Below, one piece after another: positions 1 to 11,615 of a stretch of 64,000 bases of DNA. Location: the NCBI GenBank assembly GCA_033065855.1, contig JAVXUO010001787.1, forward strand, positions 105,769-169,768, read 5' to 3'. Origin of the DNA: Escallonia rubra. Its lineage: Eukaryota > Streptophyta > Magnoliopsida > Escalloniales > Escalloniaceae. The translations under genes were made by a program, and so were the position numbers. The notes below the pieces were generated by a model. The model ran no database searches. It had not been told where the DNA came from and saw only the letters and a program-made list of their open reading frames with translations. Position 1 is the stretch's first letter; every line of letters starts with the position of its first letter.

Positions 1-859
1 GGAAATACTCTAGACGAAGTAGAAGAATGTTTGAAAATGATTTTTGAAATGCAATTGATGAAATAGGAGGTCAAAGGACAAGTTTCATCGATTGTCATAA
101 CTGTTTGCCAAGGTTGAACCTTTTGAGTGTGCGCCCTCGTCATATAAGCATGAATCCTTAGTTAACAAAGTTGAGATTGTTGAAGAATAGGCTTTTTTTT
201 GTCATTCTTTGTTAGAAACATCTGAAAATGAAAAACAATGCACATCTCATTTCATCATTAAACTTGGTTTAAAAAGCTGATGAAATAAGTGACAAATTTT
301 TATTTATTTATTTATTTTGGGTTGGGGGGGGGGGGGGCGCATGATTTCATTTCAAAAGTTGTCGAATTTTTTTGAATGTAAGATAAGATTTGTTATTAGG
401 TGGAATCGACGAATTTGAAGTTGACGCTAGTCAATATACTGAAAAACATGATCTCGTGCCAAAAATAACATAAGAATTGAACAATTATGTTTACTCATAT
501 GGTTAGGGGCAAGTTTGCAAGCCTATTATGGTTAAAAGGAAGAAATCGTCCTTTTTACACAATGTATATAGCTAGCCAATCATGATTATCGATTCAGTAT
601 TCCTCACAGTTAATGAATTTGAAACTTTTGACACTACGAAAAATGACAAAAAAATTGGCTTCATAACCGATTCTGCAACCAAGCAGTAGCTGAGTGGTTA
701 GACAAGTGAGATAACAGCGATGTAAAATTCCCAAATCGAACTAACACGAGGGTAATCAAGAAAAAGATGATCATGGGTCTCTGGTTGAGACAAACAAAGA
801 GGACACTATTCATTAATAGGGCACTGGAATTTAAGAAGTTCGGAAGAAAGAGGTAATCT
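1..859. other. Intergenic, no gene recognised
   Basis: No open frame of note and no recognisable protein. The stretch contains a T/A-rich run followed by an uninterrupted G run near 325-337. At about 686-742 a short segment resembles the head of a tRNA-derived SINE: a box-A-like TAGCTGAGTGG, then a weak box-B-like ATCGAACT some 45 bases later. That is not enough to call an element. The LINE that follows on the minus strand should have its 3' end somewhere here, but I could not find a poly(A) tail or target-site duplication. Confidence 0.4.
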
Positions 860-1044
860 ATGATGAATGATATGCCAGAGAAAAATCTTAAATTTTTCTG
901 GGATTGGAAGTTTCCAAAGTTTAAGCCAAAGAGCGGAAGTCATACAAGGAGTTAGTTGGGGGGGGGGGGGGAGAGGAAGAACTATCAGTCAAGAACTTAT
1001 AGATGGAAGCCACCGAGATGGAATTTTGCCAAAATTACAAGTCC

Positions 1045-1489
1045 TCAGACCCATAAGGCAATAATTAGAGGCTCCAAATTTTGGGAAATAATATCCGCAG
1101 GAAATGTGTGAAAAAGAATTCCCAAATCCCAAGTATTAGTACTGGGGATGAACAAATCGGAGATAAGCCAAGCAGCATTCTCACCATTACGGAAAATTCT
1201 GTAATGTCGCAGGCGATACAGAAGGGAGCCACCAATCCATCCAAACTGAAATAGACCATCCATCCCCTATATGCCATTATAAGCCCTGTTTGAGAATATG
1301 CTGTCCAACCAGAATACTCTGAGGGTATCCATGAGCAGGTTCAAGGTTGATTATGTTGAAAAACTGATGCCTAGCAAAGTATCTCCCTTTAAGCACCCAA
1401 GCCACAAGACTCTGAGGGTGATACCAAATTTTCCAAGCATGTTTGGTAAATAAAGATTGATTAGAAAGTTTAAAATCCCGGAACCCCAA
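1045..1489 (-). pseudogene. LINE 3' region (zf-RVT-like) remnant
   Basis: The 1277-1489 frame begins MGFRDFKLSNQSLFTKHAWK, the 'GLGFRDLxxFNxALLAKQxWR' signature that follows RT in plant L1 elements. The 1045-1277 frames contain the IG-NGEN and WIPS-like block seen downstream in the same family. Two overlapping frames are needed to follow it, so at least one frameshift is present. Confidence 0.75.
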
Positions 1490-1734
1490 ACCGCCTAACC
1501 TTTTAGGAAGACATAAAATAGGCCATGCAATCCAATGGATAGATTGATGCTTCCCCAGACCACCAGAAGGGGGATAAAATTTGATCTAATTGATTGCAAA
1601 TCGCCACCGAAAATTTAAAAACAGACATATAATGAACCAACAAGGAAGATAACACTGAATGGTTAAGAGTCACATGACCCGTTTTATTTAACAAGAACCC
1701 TAACCATATGCAGACCGATCTTGAACTTTCTGAA

Positions 1735-2753
1735 CTAGAGCCTAGGAAATTTCCTTTTTTGAGAAGCCACGTCCAATTGAATGCCCAAATATTTTCCAAA
1801 CACTACATTGGCAGAAAAATCAAAGTCGTGTTCAATTAAGTGACGGATATCGTCACTGGCATTAGGGTTAATCACCAAGCTGGATTTCGACCAATTGATT
1901 CTTTGGCTAGACAAAAGGCAATAATCGTTCAAGACATTTTTAACCTCCTCAATGTCATGGATCACGTTTTTCCTAATGCTGAGAAATAAAAATATATCAT
2001 ATGCATACATGAGATTAGAGATTGACGTGGAATATTTTCCAGCCTTAAGACCATGATATTTTTCTTGGCTTTCAGCCTAAGTTAAACTAGTCGACACACA
2101 AAGACTAAAAGAAAAGGTGATAGGGGATCACCTTGTCGAATACCACAAGTAGGATTAAAAGTAGAAGTGGGTAATCCATTAATTAGAATCGAATAAGAAA
2201 CTGTAGAAACGCAATAGAGCAGCAGTATCGCCCAAGAGTTAGGAAAACCTATAACAAGTAAAACCTCTTGAAGGAATACCCAACTAACCCGATCAAAAGC
2301 CTTGCTCAAATTAAGTTTAAGAGCTACTAATATTGTACACTTTTTTGTTCGTTTTCAAACACAGTCCGTAAGTTTTTGAGCAATTAAAAAATTATCTGAA
2401 AGGCACCTTCCTGGAAGAAAAGCATTTTGAAAAGGTGAAACCAAATCACACATAACCGATTTCAATCTGTTCACGAGCACCTTGGAGATGATTTTGTATA
2501 CAACATTACACAAGCTAATAGGTTGAAAGTACGCTGCCAATTCTGGAAAGTTAACCTTCGAGATCAAAGTAATGAGGGTGCGGTTCACCTCCCTGAGCAA
2601 CTTGCTAGAATTAAGAAAAGAAAGGACGGTAGTAGTAACTAATGGTCCCATAAACCCCCAACAACGCTTGAATAGAATTGCCAAAAAACCATCCGAACCC
2701 AAAGCCTTTAAATCCCCTAACTGAAAGACAGTATGTTTAATTTTATTTGGCAT
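1735..2753 (-). pseudogene. LINE reverse transcriptase remnant
   Basis: Three minus-strand pieces line up as one RT domain: 2355-2753 (fingers, with PISLCNVVYKIISKVLVNRL and the LPGR motif), 2082-2309 (MSKAFDRVSW with the first catalytic Asp, then GIRQGDPLSPFL) and 1735-2010 (catalytic box). The catalytic box, normally YADD or FADD, reads YAYD at about 1996-2007, so one metal-binding Asp is lost. Frameshifts separate the three pieces. Confidence 0.88.
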
Positions 2754-3299
2754 GAAAAATTGCCGAATGTGCAGAACATGATCAGAAGAAAGGGATTTAA
2801 GAGATGAAGAGGCCAGGTAGGAATCCTTGAATCTAAAAGTAAAGCAACTGGTGAGAACAAGCTCTTAAAGTAGGAAGTGATAAGTGAGCGAATGTTCTCC
2901 TCTTCTGAAACAAGAACGCCAGAGGAATCTTTCACTGAAGAAATATAATTTTTCCGATGACAAATGATAATAGCAGCATGAAAAAGTTTGGTGTTATACA
3001 GTTCCCCAAATTGAGCCAGGTCACTTTAGACCACTTTGCCCAAAACACCTTTTCACAAGTTAAAAGAAGATCCAGTTTACATCGAATTTTATAATTCACA
3101 AAGCTGAGCTCCTCAAAGGAGGCAACATGTGACTGAGAGGCTACCAATAAATGGCGAACAGCTTTAATCTGATCGTCAATATGCCCAAAGCTATTCGAAC
3201 TCCAAACTCATAAGGGCCTCAAGACTGTATGGAGTTTACTCATCAGTTGAAATAATGGTGAACATGCCACCGCTAAAGACCATACTTCTTGGATTAAAG

Positions 3300-4090
3300 G
3301 GAGGCATTGAGGGACCGAAAGCCACATGGCCTAAATGCGATAAGGAAAAATGATGAAAACCACTAGTCAAATCAGTAACACACAAAATAGGCACATGATC
3401 TGACCTCTAAACAGCTAAATTCTTGGCTACCGCGTTAGCGTGAAGAACAATCCAAGAAAAGGAAGCCATAACTTGATCCAATTTCTCATAGATAAAGCCA
3501 TCCGATGGAGATCCTCGGGCCTAAGTAAATAAAGGGTCGTCCCAACTAATATCAGACATGCCAAATGATTCAAGAAAAATACGAAATGCAGAAACCCCAG
3601 GGGTAACAATCGACGAACCACTAGATTTTTCTGAAGAATCTAAAATTTGATTGAAGTCACCGCACAAACAGATAGGACAAGAAAAACGACGCAAAAAGAG
3701 AAGCTATGAATTTCCAAATAAAGACCTTAAAAAAACCTGAAGGTGCCCATACACAAACCCAAATAGCTCTGTCTCACCATTCGACCCTAACAAGGTAGTG
3801 AGAATGCATTTTTTATTCATATGAAAGATAGTCAGGCAAATAGAAGAATGCCAACCTAACCATAATCCCCCACTGAGCCCGATTGGATCAAACTGGTAAA
3901 AGAAGAAAAACCTAATTTGTGAAAAATAGAAGTAACATTCAAAAAGTTAGATTTGGTTTCCATGAGAAATACAACGTCCAGATAATGAGCTCTGATCAAA
4001 CCCATCTTTGTCCGAACAGTGGCAGTTTGACCAATAGCACCACAATTCCAGATTAAAATAATCATTGGCTCACATATGGTTCGTTTGGCC
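3300..4090 (-). pseudogene. LINE endonuclease domain remnant
   Basis: The minus strand near 4020-4070 encodes MIILIWNCGAIGQTATVR, the start of the exonuclease/endonuclease/phosphatase fold (usual form WN-x-RG-L-G), followed by DVVFLMETK at about 3950-3990, where the Glu is the metal-binding residue. Near 3380-3490 a second block reads EKLDQVMASFSW and then RSDHVPIL, which holds the catalytic SDH motif. The domain nicks target DNA to prime reverse transcription. The middle part is interrupted by frameshifts and stops. Confidence 0.75.
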
Positions 4091-5699
4091 CAACCACCAA
4101 AACCAACAATAAGACCTACTGCACAAGCAAACTGCTGATAAAACCAAATACAGAAAAAAGGATTAAAACCTAGTAATCCTTGGCACTGAGAACAGCCAAC
4201 TGAACCCAAAAAAATGAATCCCAATATCCTTAAAGTCGCAGTGAACAAGCATAGCAAGCAAATAAATTAGACGAGGAGTGAAAATATTACAGTTAAAGGC
4301 ATGCAAACCTGGAGGTTGAACAATGGGTGTAACCTCCAAAATGCGAGATTTCTTAGCTTCCCCATCTAAATCCTCCTCAGAATGTGATACATCCTTCTCT
4401 CTTTACGTAGACTAGAATTCGAAGAAGTAGAGAAATAGGAGCTCACAGGATCAGCCACTATAACTAGTGGAATTTGAACTGAAGATATGACCTCTAGGGA
4501 GTAGGCTTTCTTCAGTAAGCTTTCAGGCACGAGAGATTCCTCGCTGGATGTGAATCCTCAGTTAAGCGTCATTGACCAAATACATCAGTGCATAGATTCT
4601 TGGTGTCTTGCATGCCATCGATCTCAACCGCATCTCTTGGTTGAGGTCTCTTGCGTGAGTCTGAACTACTTGCACTGGAAGCAGAAGTTGTTACGCTTCA
4701 ACTGAAGCCCCCATTCCATAGCTGTCGAGCAAACATTATTAGTTGCATGCCATCCCCTTCCCGATGCTTCACCCTTTTACCTAAGGACGCACCCTCGCTC
4801 GTTGAATTAGTCCTTGGAATAGCATTTGTGAGAATAATGAGAATAAATTGATAAAAGTGTTGATCGTAATCCACTGTGACCGTCCCTAGTTTCATCGCCA
4901 TCCTTCGCAACTGACGCCGCACAAAAATCAGGAGCCCGAAGTTAAGAACTTGGTGGAAAACTTGAGCTGAGAACCTAAGATCTGTGTTGTTGCCAGGTAA
5001 CTCGTTAATATTGGTTCATGGTCCACACAACAGACTTGTGTCAGGCCCATCCAAAGAGCTTCCATACTGATTAAAAGTCGGCATGTTTTCTAAATGAACA
5101 ACATATCCAGTCTATAGCTCAAACTTCGGCAGGCCAGCCCAATCCATAGTTTGTAATATTCCAGGACTAGTTAATGAGTCAAGCCGAGCAAGACAACCAA
5201 AACCCTCACCCTCAGCATCCTTTTCGTCCACTTCTGCATTCAATCTGCCCTACCTATTCGTCCAAGTAAGCTGCCACCTGGACCTAAACCCCTTAAAGTC
5301 TTGGCCGACTTAGCTACCCAAGCCTGAATGTCCAAAGTTGCCTACACCGCTACATGCAACATATCATTCGCTGGCAACTTAGTGTTTACCTATGACCATG
5401 CATCTTGTGCCTCCAGTACACCGCTAACCACCGACCTCGCCGGAATCATATTCTCATGAACCATCTCTCCCCTAATTACCTCTATGATCAAATCATCATC
5501 GGTATACATAGTAGGTGAGTTATTGGTGCGATGCACCAATTCAGGATCATCACTGTTAGCAACAATGTGGATACGGTGTGTGTAATTCCAGTTAGTATTG
5601 GTGAAAGCCTGTAATTCTCGGGAAAAACAAGGCTCGTCCTGAGACAATACCATAGCAAAGCGACATATGTAGTATAATGCAAATAGGTGTGATCCAAAC

Positions 5700-6374
5700 G
5701 GTTTCGAATCACCCGCAAAGATAGATGATAATTATCCATTTGATGCTCTAGAACACCACGCCTATAACACACCCAAAAGACTTTTTCAAACCATGCCTAA
5801 ATCCAATGTGGTTCCCTAGACATAGAACGCACAAAAAACCCAGGAACGAGAGGATCATCTAGCCTCAAACACACAAGAACACGAAAGTAATCCTTGCACT
5901 GCTGCCAAAGAAGACTGCAAGCAGACTACCTATCGTATTCCCCAACTAAATGACCAACTCATAGTTAGACAGTTCAAGAGCACCATACTGCAATTGAACC
6001 CAAAAATCAATGGTGGAAAAATCCACTTGCGACACATCCATAAAAGGTTCCCAGCGTCTGAGGACCACTAAGGTGCCCCTAATATTCTAAGGACTATCTT
6101 GCAAGATAATGTCTAGATTTTTTGAAATCGCAAAATGAAAAGAAAAAAGGTCACAAATGTTCCACGATTACCTGACCTCTTAACCTCTAGAAGTGATCCC
6201 TTTGGAACAACTGCTGATCAAATACTCTATTATACATGATACTCCTAATAAGCGTATTCCCCCAGCGGCATTGTCATAGAGTTAGCTGTTCTTACTCAAT
6301 AAAAACCTCCTGGCCATACCTCCCAAGGTGTCAGAGTCTCGATCATGAGAGAAATTAGAGTTCTCTGAAGCCAT
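5700..6374 (-). pseudogene. LINE ORF1-like remnant (DUF4283, zinc knuckle)
   Basis: Reading leftward from an ATG at 6374 gives a short frame beginning MASENSNFSHDRDSDTLGG. After several stops a stretch including VVLRRWEPFMDVSQVDFST appears, which matches the core of the DUF4283 domain found in plant LINE ORF1 and gag-like proteins. Further on, around 5720-5770, a CYRRGVLEHQMDNYH segment looks like a CCHC zinc knuckle in which the second Cys, the Gly before His and the last Cys have mutated. Such proteins bind RNA and package the LINE transcript. At least four in-frame stops show that it is dead. Confidence 0.7.
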
Positions 6375-6499
6375 ATTCAGATCTACTAAATACATAACTA
6401 ACAAAACCAAAACACAATAATTCTAAAAAAACCCAGATCTAAAAACCTAGCTGGATATCCCGATTCAAGCACAAGCAATCGGTGTAATTAAGGTTTATA

Positions 6500-6561
6500 C
6501 AAGCAATATAGGTGTAATTACAAGCAATATAGGTGTAATTACAAGCAATATAGGTGTAATT
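6500..6561. repeat. Short tandem repeat, about 21 bp unit
   Basis: The unit ACAAGCAATATAGGTGTAATT occurs three times in a row, with a diverged fourth copy just upstream (near 6470-6490). It lies immediately 5' of the LINE ORF1 on the minus strand, so it may be part of that element's promoter or 5' UTR. Tandem monomers in 5' UTRs are known for several LINE families. Confidence 0.7.
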
Positions 6562-7310
6562 AGGGTTCATAAGTCACGGTTAGTGAACTAGGTGAAACCA
6601 AAAAGATAACCCTAGAGGGGGGGTGAATAGGGTTTTAAGACTACTTTAAAAATTAACAAACAACAAACCTCAATCTCAATAACTTAAAAAGCAAACTAAC
6701 CAATCTCAACACAAATGTAAAATGATAATGTAAAGAGAGAAATGTTTAGAGATACTTGACAAGGAGATTTAAATGGTTCGGCTTGATATACCCTCAAGCC
6801 TACGTCCACCTATTCAAGGAAGTCCGTTGAAAGGCCCTAGAATCCACTAGTATAATCTTCCTTACGGGTCAAGATCGAACTTCTTACAATCCCTTGATGC
6901 TATGCCCACATCAAGAACAAGCTTTGACAATCACAAAGCTCCAAGCTTGACAACTCCAAGCTTTGATACAATAACCTTTAGATGAAGAATTGTGTACAAG
7001 ATTTCACTCTCAATAAGTAGATGAGTACAAGTTTAAGCACTAGAACAAGAGAGATTAGTGTATGATGACTTATGAAAGTGTATATCTCTCAAATGTAAGC
7101 TCACAATAAATGCTCTCTTGAAATGGATGTGAAATCAATGAAAAACAAGAGATATTGAACAATTGCTTTGATCTTTGAGTATATGAAAGATAAGAGAGCT
7201 TTGAATGCAATTGATGAATCAAAACTAAGCCCAAAATGAGTATTTATAGAGTTGGGAATTAATATGGTCGTTTGGAGTTAGGTGGAGTATTAAATGCGAC
7301 AAATGGTAAA
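6562..7310. other. Repetitive non-coding segment, no gene
   Basis: No protein similarity is visible. The stretch holds a CCCTAGAGGGGGGGTGAATAG motif near 6610-6630, which I recall as common in dispersed plant repeats. Together with the palindrome array that follows, it suggests a piece of an unclassified retroelement or satellite-bearing repeat. No LTR pair or target-site duplication was found. Confidence 0.35.
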
Positions 7311-7311
7311 T

Positions 7312-7510
7312 ACAGTCGACTGTAATGCACCATTGCAGTCGACTGTAATCCCAAAGTAGCCGTTGGAAATTCAAAATTTCTAACTTGCAGTCGACTGTAA
7401 TCCAATGCATTCGACTATAATAGGCTACTGGAAGTATTGTAGTCGACTGTAATACCTCACTGCCCAACTTGCAGTCGACTGCAATCCAATGCAGTCGACT
7501 GTATTCCAAA
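7312..7510. repeat. GTCGAC palindrome array
   Basis: Seven copies of a palindromic motif of the form (T/G)CAGTCGACTG(T/C)AAT lie within 200 bp, near 7314, 7335, 7387, 7404 (degenerate), 7438, 7471 and 7490. Spacing is irregular (17-50 bp). Each core is a self-complementary decamer, so adjacent copies could also pair with one another. Function unknown; it could be a subterminal repeat cluster of a transposon or a retroelement regulatory block. Confidence 0.75.
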
Positions 7511-7889
7511 AAATGCAGTTTCCTAGTTTTTAAAGAATGAAAAACTTTTATGCATGCAAGGAAAACCTATGGGCAAGTTCTAGGTATACATTCATCGTAA
7601 CGATCATCTATCTATGTCTAGTTTACAAAGAAGGAAATAAAAGCATGAAAAATTCAATCGACGAATTCCTTCTTTGATGCGTTCCGTTGAGAGTCTTTGA
7701 CCGTGTTGCCCGTCTAATAGTCTGTTTGCATGAGTATGAGATTGTTTCTATTGCTACATCAACTCAATGCATGTTAGACAACATAAACATCAATGTTGGT
7801 TATCATCAAAACCAAATATAATCCTAGGTTAAATAACCGTAGGGTTAACACTAGGGTTTGTTGAAATAAAAAACACGCTGAACATATAC
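7511..7889. other. Intergenic, no gene
   Basis: AT-rich non-coding DNA. A TTGGTTATCATCAAAACC stretch near 7796-7813 resembles sequence seen near the ends of plant LTR elements, but no LTR pair was found. Confidence 0.3.
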
Positions 7890-7890
7890 A

Positions 7891-7925
<35 letters not shown>

Positions 7926-7926
7926 T
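7890..7926. repeat. (TG)n(AG)n microsatellite
   Basis: An uninterrupted TG run passes directly into an AG run. It is a simple sequence repeat with no coding role. Confidence 0.9.
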
Positions 7927-7976
7927 TACTGCCCTAACATCTTCGAACCCCTGTAATTTAGGGGCAATCAATTGCT

Positions 7977-8061
7977 AACCTTGCTGCGTATCCCGAAAAA
8001 AGCACTTGTTTTTCGATAAAATTTGAAAGCAAGTGCTCTTTTCGGGGTATGCAGCAAGGTT
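7977..8061. repeat. Near-perfect inverted repeat (32-bp stem, 21-nt loop)
   Basis: The left arm 7977-8008 (AACCTTGCTGCGTATCCCGA...) and right arm 8030-8061 are reverse complements at 29 of 32 positions. In a plus-strand transcript two of the three differences become G:U pairs and only one A:C mismatch remains. The loop is 21 nt. The stem is shorter than most plant pre-miRNAs, so a tiny foldback element or a small-RNA hairpin is equally possible. No clear target-site duplication flanks it. Confidence 0.8.
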
Positions 8062-9698
8062 GAAGGAGCTAGTCACTTGCTTTTTCTCTCAAACCAACTT
8101 GACATAGTATACTTATTTTCAGCAGATTATTCTGATACGCATGCACCGATGCACTTATCATCATTTGATAAAGCTGTAATGTAAAGTTGAATGAACAGTA
8201 CCTTACACGGTATGGACTATAATAAATATGTACCTTTATAGCATAAGGGTGATGCCCCACACCTAAATCCGGGCTTAAGACGATTTTCGATGGCTTAAGA
8301 CCTGGCTTCTGATGGATTCTAACGACCTAAATTTATAATTTTAACGATATTTCTTCAAATGGTATGGCTTCGGGTCGTTAGGGACGATGTTTATAAATGA
8401 CAAGTGTTGTTGGTATTTTTGATAAACATCTTACATATGTGCATGCATGATGGGAAGTTACAGTGGAGCTTGATATAAGACACATACATCAGGAGTTTTC
8501 TTCCATGATCTAGCCTTTGGGCTGCTAGTTGAAGCAAGGTAGAATGGATGGTGTGTGCTTGAATAGGTGGGGGCTTTTTTATTTATCTTCATGGGAGAGT
8601 TCCTTTGAATAAAGCTTCAAGCTCATCACCATGCACCTTATCAGGTTTGCCACATCCCAAAGCACAACTTCAGTACGCTTGGCTCGATCGATGCTAAAAA
8701 TCCTCTAGTTCCTTTCCAGTCATGTACGGTCGTAAAGTAACCAAGCTTGATAGATCAGAGTTAGGTTTTGAAATATTTCCCTTCAAATTGTTGTATGACT
8801 TATTGTAATGCATCAATCACGAAATAAGCAAATAGGTTGGATTAGGTGTAATCTAGAGCAGTCTGCCCCATCGTTGTGTATAGGGGCGTTATTTTCAAGG
8901 GCATCAATGTAATACATGTGATTCGTAAAAATTTTCCAAAAGCAATACATATATGGTGTGCGAAGATGAGGTAGTATGTGAAAAAATAAAATTGAACTGA
9001 ATGATTTACCATAGGAGAATCGGCCGAAGAATTTGAACAATCTCATAAATTGCGTTATACATTAACAAAAAAACAAAAGCACAAAATCACAATTTTCTAT
9101 TTAATCAATGTAAAATTATTAATTTAAATAATTGGAATAGATAAAGAAAAGAAGAAATCTTCGCAATGTCGAATAATAGCTTTTTGTTTCTAGTAACGGG
9201 ATTGAGAAGTGGAGATTGATTCATGGTAACTGGTTGGTTGCAAGTAGTGTTTAGGTGAATTGTTAAGTTTGAGATGGATTAGGTATTGACCTTAGTTAAT
9301 TGAATAATTAATTAATATAACTAAAGAGTAAAAATAAAAGAGAGGAGAGAAGAGTGAAAATGGGTGGGATGGAATTACCGAAAAAACAAATGGGCGGGAG
9401 TGGACAGTTTGGTGGCTTAATGGGCCCTCCCATTTTTCAAAGTTGCATATGTTTGACTTTGTATGTTAGAGGAGTCAATTGAGTTTGTAATGGGTTTCTT
9501 AAAGCTTGCTACTTTCGATAGGTTTTGAACCCAATTGGGTTTTGAAAAAAAAAATGAGGGAGTCCAAGGCCCCTCCGGGCACCGGCCTTTCATTCTGCAG
9601 GTGCACAACCAAAATAAGCGGTCCTTGTTGGAGTATATATCGTAATAAAAATAGGTTATGATGATTTTTTAGGCCTCTATCGTCCCATATAGCTAAAT
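8062..9698. other. Intergenic, no gene
   Basis: AT-rich DNA with scattered short frames and no recognisable domain on either strand. The only compositional feature is a GGCCCCTCCGGGCACCGGCC patch near 9570-9590. Nothing here supports a gene or a named repeat. Confidence 0.4.
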
Positions 9699-11200
9699 TG
9701 TGATGCGTAAGAACTAGGGTTGTTGTATACATGGAGATCTCACGAGGAATGTAGTGAAGTCAAATGTGATTGTGTGAGATATAGTAAGGACAGAGTAGAG
9801 GCAAAGACCAAGGCAATCTAGAAGAGCTCGAGGAGTGGCAAGGCTGTGAGGGCGAGCACCCGAAGTGAGTACTCGATCAAGAGTCCAACACTTAAGTCTA
9901 GAGTCAAGGTCCAAAATCCAGAGGCCTTCTCTCTCTAGAGTCTTTTAGTTATTAAGTTCTACAGTGGGAAAGTGAAATTGTGCATATTCTTATGAAAATC
10001 AATTACCAAGTTTGCTATTTATAGAAGATGGAAAAGCCATGTCACCAAGGAGCTCGTTGCACTTCCTATGAGTGACATCTTGTCAAGAGGGCCATAAATG
10101 CCGGTGTTTCACTGACTATTAGATTGCATACTCACTCGACATGTCCTTTAAAGTTTCGTTCTATCTGTCTAGGAAGACTGACTCACAAAACGTCACGTCG
10201 ATGTGACCAGAAAACAACCTAAGTATACCATCGGTCCAAAGCCCTTACATAGTCTCATGGGAGGCATCGAGAAAATTAAAGAGCTTGGTAGCTTTGTGGG
10301 AAGGCCCAATGCTTTAATGATAGGTGGCCTAGGGGCGATGCCCTTTGGTTCCTTTCTTGAAGTGATTCGGGGGTCATAGTCCTTAAGGGTACCGATAAAG
10401 ATTCATAGTGTCTTAACACGTAGAGTAATCATATGGATACCTTGGCGAAGATAAGGTGCTTGGAAAGTTGCCTATCTGGTGACGAGTCTTTATGCGAAAC
10501 ACTCGAAATGCGCTAAGATAATGTCCCGGAAGAGTCGTCTACCCGATGAGTCAAGGTAGTGTTCCAAAAGAGTTGCCTACCCGACACACCAAGGTAGTGT
10601 CTAAAAAGAGTTCCCTATTCTACGGGCCAAGGCGGTTACCTGAAGCATTTGCCTACTCGATGCATCAACATGTGTCATTGAGGAGTCCTTACTCAATAGG
10701 CCAAGGTACTTTGCCGGAATAGTCGCCTACCTAGCGAAAGAGGAGTCATCGTATCAAAACACTCAGAGTTCCCTAACGGAGATAGTGTTTAGAGAAAGTC
10801 GTCTAACCCGCGATGAATCCTTGTACTTAATCACTTGAAGCTTTTCCAAGATAGTGTCCAAAAAGAGTCGCATACCCCCGACGGGTCGAGGTGTTGTTCC
10901 ACATCATTCGCCTACTTAGAGAAAAAGGATTCCTCATGCCGACATGATTCCTCATGCGTGCCAATGTAGTATTACGGATGAGTCACCTTCGCCTACCTGG
11001 AGAGGTCGCCTACCTGGCGAGAGAGCATCCAACATGCTGGAGCAATAAGAGTTTCCTAAGGTAGTGTCCCGATAAAGTCATCTACCGTGAGGGATGTTGC
11101 GCACTCCGAAAAGCATCCAAAGCTGCTAAACCGTTGAAATCAATGAAAGTGAACCTTCAAAATCAGCCAGTTCATTATTGATTACGCAAAACAATAGGTT
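9699..11200 (-). mobile_element. Long-LTR retroelement fragment (minus)
   Basis: Read on the minus strand this region has the layout of a long LTR: a tandem-repeat block (11090-10440), a TATA box CTATAAATAGC near 10016-10026, and a 3' part rich in TCTAGAGAGAGAA and ACTTAAG motifs ending ...GCATCACA at 9699. The part after the TATA box resembles the same part of the solo LTR at 19693-22923, for example CTCTGTCCTTACTATATCTCACA against ACTCCGTCCTTGCTGTCTCTCAC. The two are therefore probably related long-LTR (Tat/Ogre-like) families in opposite orientation. The outer boundary and a target-site duplication were not found. Confidence 0.5.
10440..11090. repeat. Degenerate tandem repeat, about 37-40 bp unit
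   Basis: Roughly ten or more diverged copies of a unit resembling GTCGCCTACCCGAnGGGTCAAGGTAGTGTCCnnAAAGA follow one another. Copies are clearest between 10525 and 10720 and around 10850-10900. Some units carry insertions that bring them to about 70 bp. Array and divergence are visible by eye; the exact copy number needs a repeat finder. Confidence 0.7.
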
Positions 11201-11615
11201 GAGTCGAATTCAGGTTTTTTCTTTTTTTCATTAGATTAATACATAAACATTTGAAAAACAATATCAACTTTAAATAAACCCAACTTTAGTTAATATTCAC
11301 CACACTAGTCAAATCACCCATGTAAATTTTTAAATAACTGAAATAACCCATTTTAGGTTTGCTCCAAATCCCTGGCCCCTAAGTATAAATGTTGACAAAA
11401 AGGGTAACTAAAAAGACCCACAACTTAATCAAGTAAACCAAATAGTGTAAACCGTTAAAATCAAATAGAACTGAATTATTTATTTTACCTCCAAAAATCG
11501 AACCGATGGAACGTTGGTCGCTCCTGCGTTGTTGACACAACAGAAGGGATTTACCGATTATGGACAAAGATCCATACTCGTATCTCAAGATTTGGACCCC
11601 CAACCCCCAATTGAC

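Larger units (their letters stand above)
860..6374 (-). mobile_element. Degenerate LINE (non-LTR retrotransposon)
   Basis: A near full-length plant LINE read on the minus strand, broken by many stops and frameshifts. From 5' to 3' it shows an ORF1 with a DUF4283-like domain (about 5940-6374), a decayed zinc knuckle (about 5720-5770), an apurinic-type endonuclease (about 3300-4080), a reverse transcriptase (about 1740-2760) and a 3' region like zf-RVT (about 1050-1490). This order is the usual one for L1-type plant elements. The 3' boundary, tail and target-site duplication are not resolved. It is certainly inactive. The domain identification is strong; the outer coordinates are approximate. 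Confidence 0.85.
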
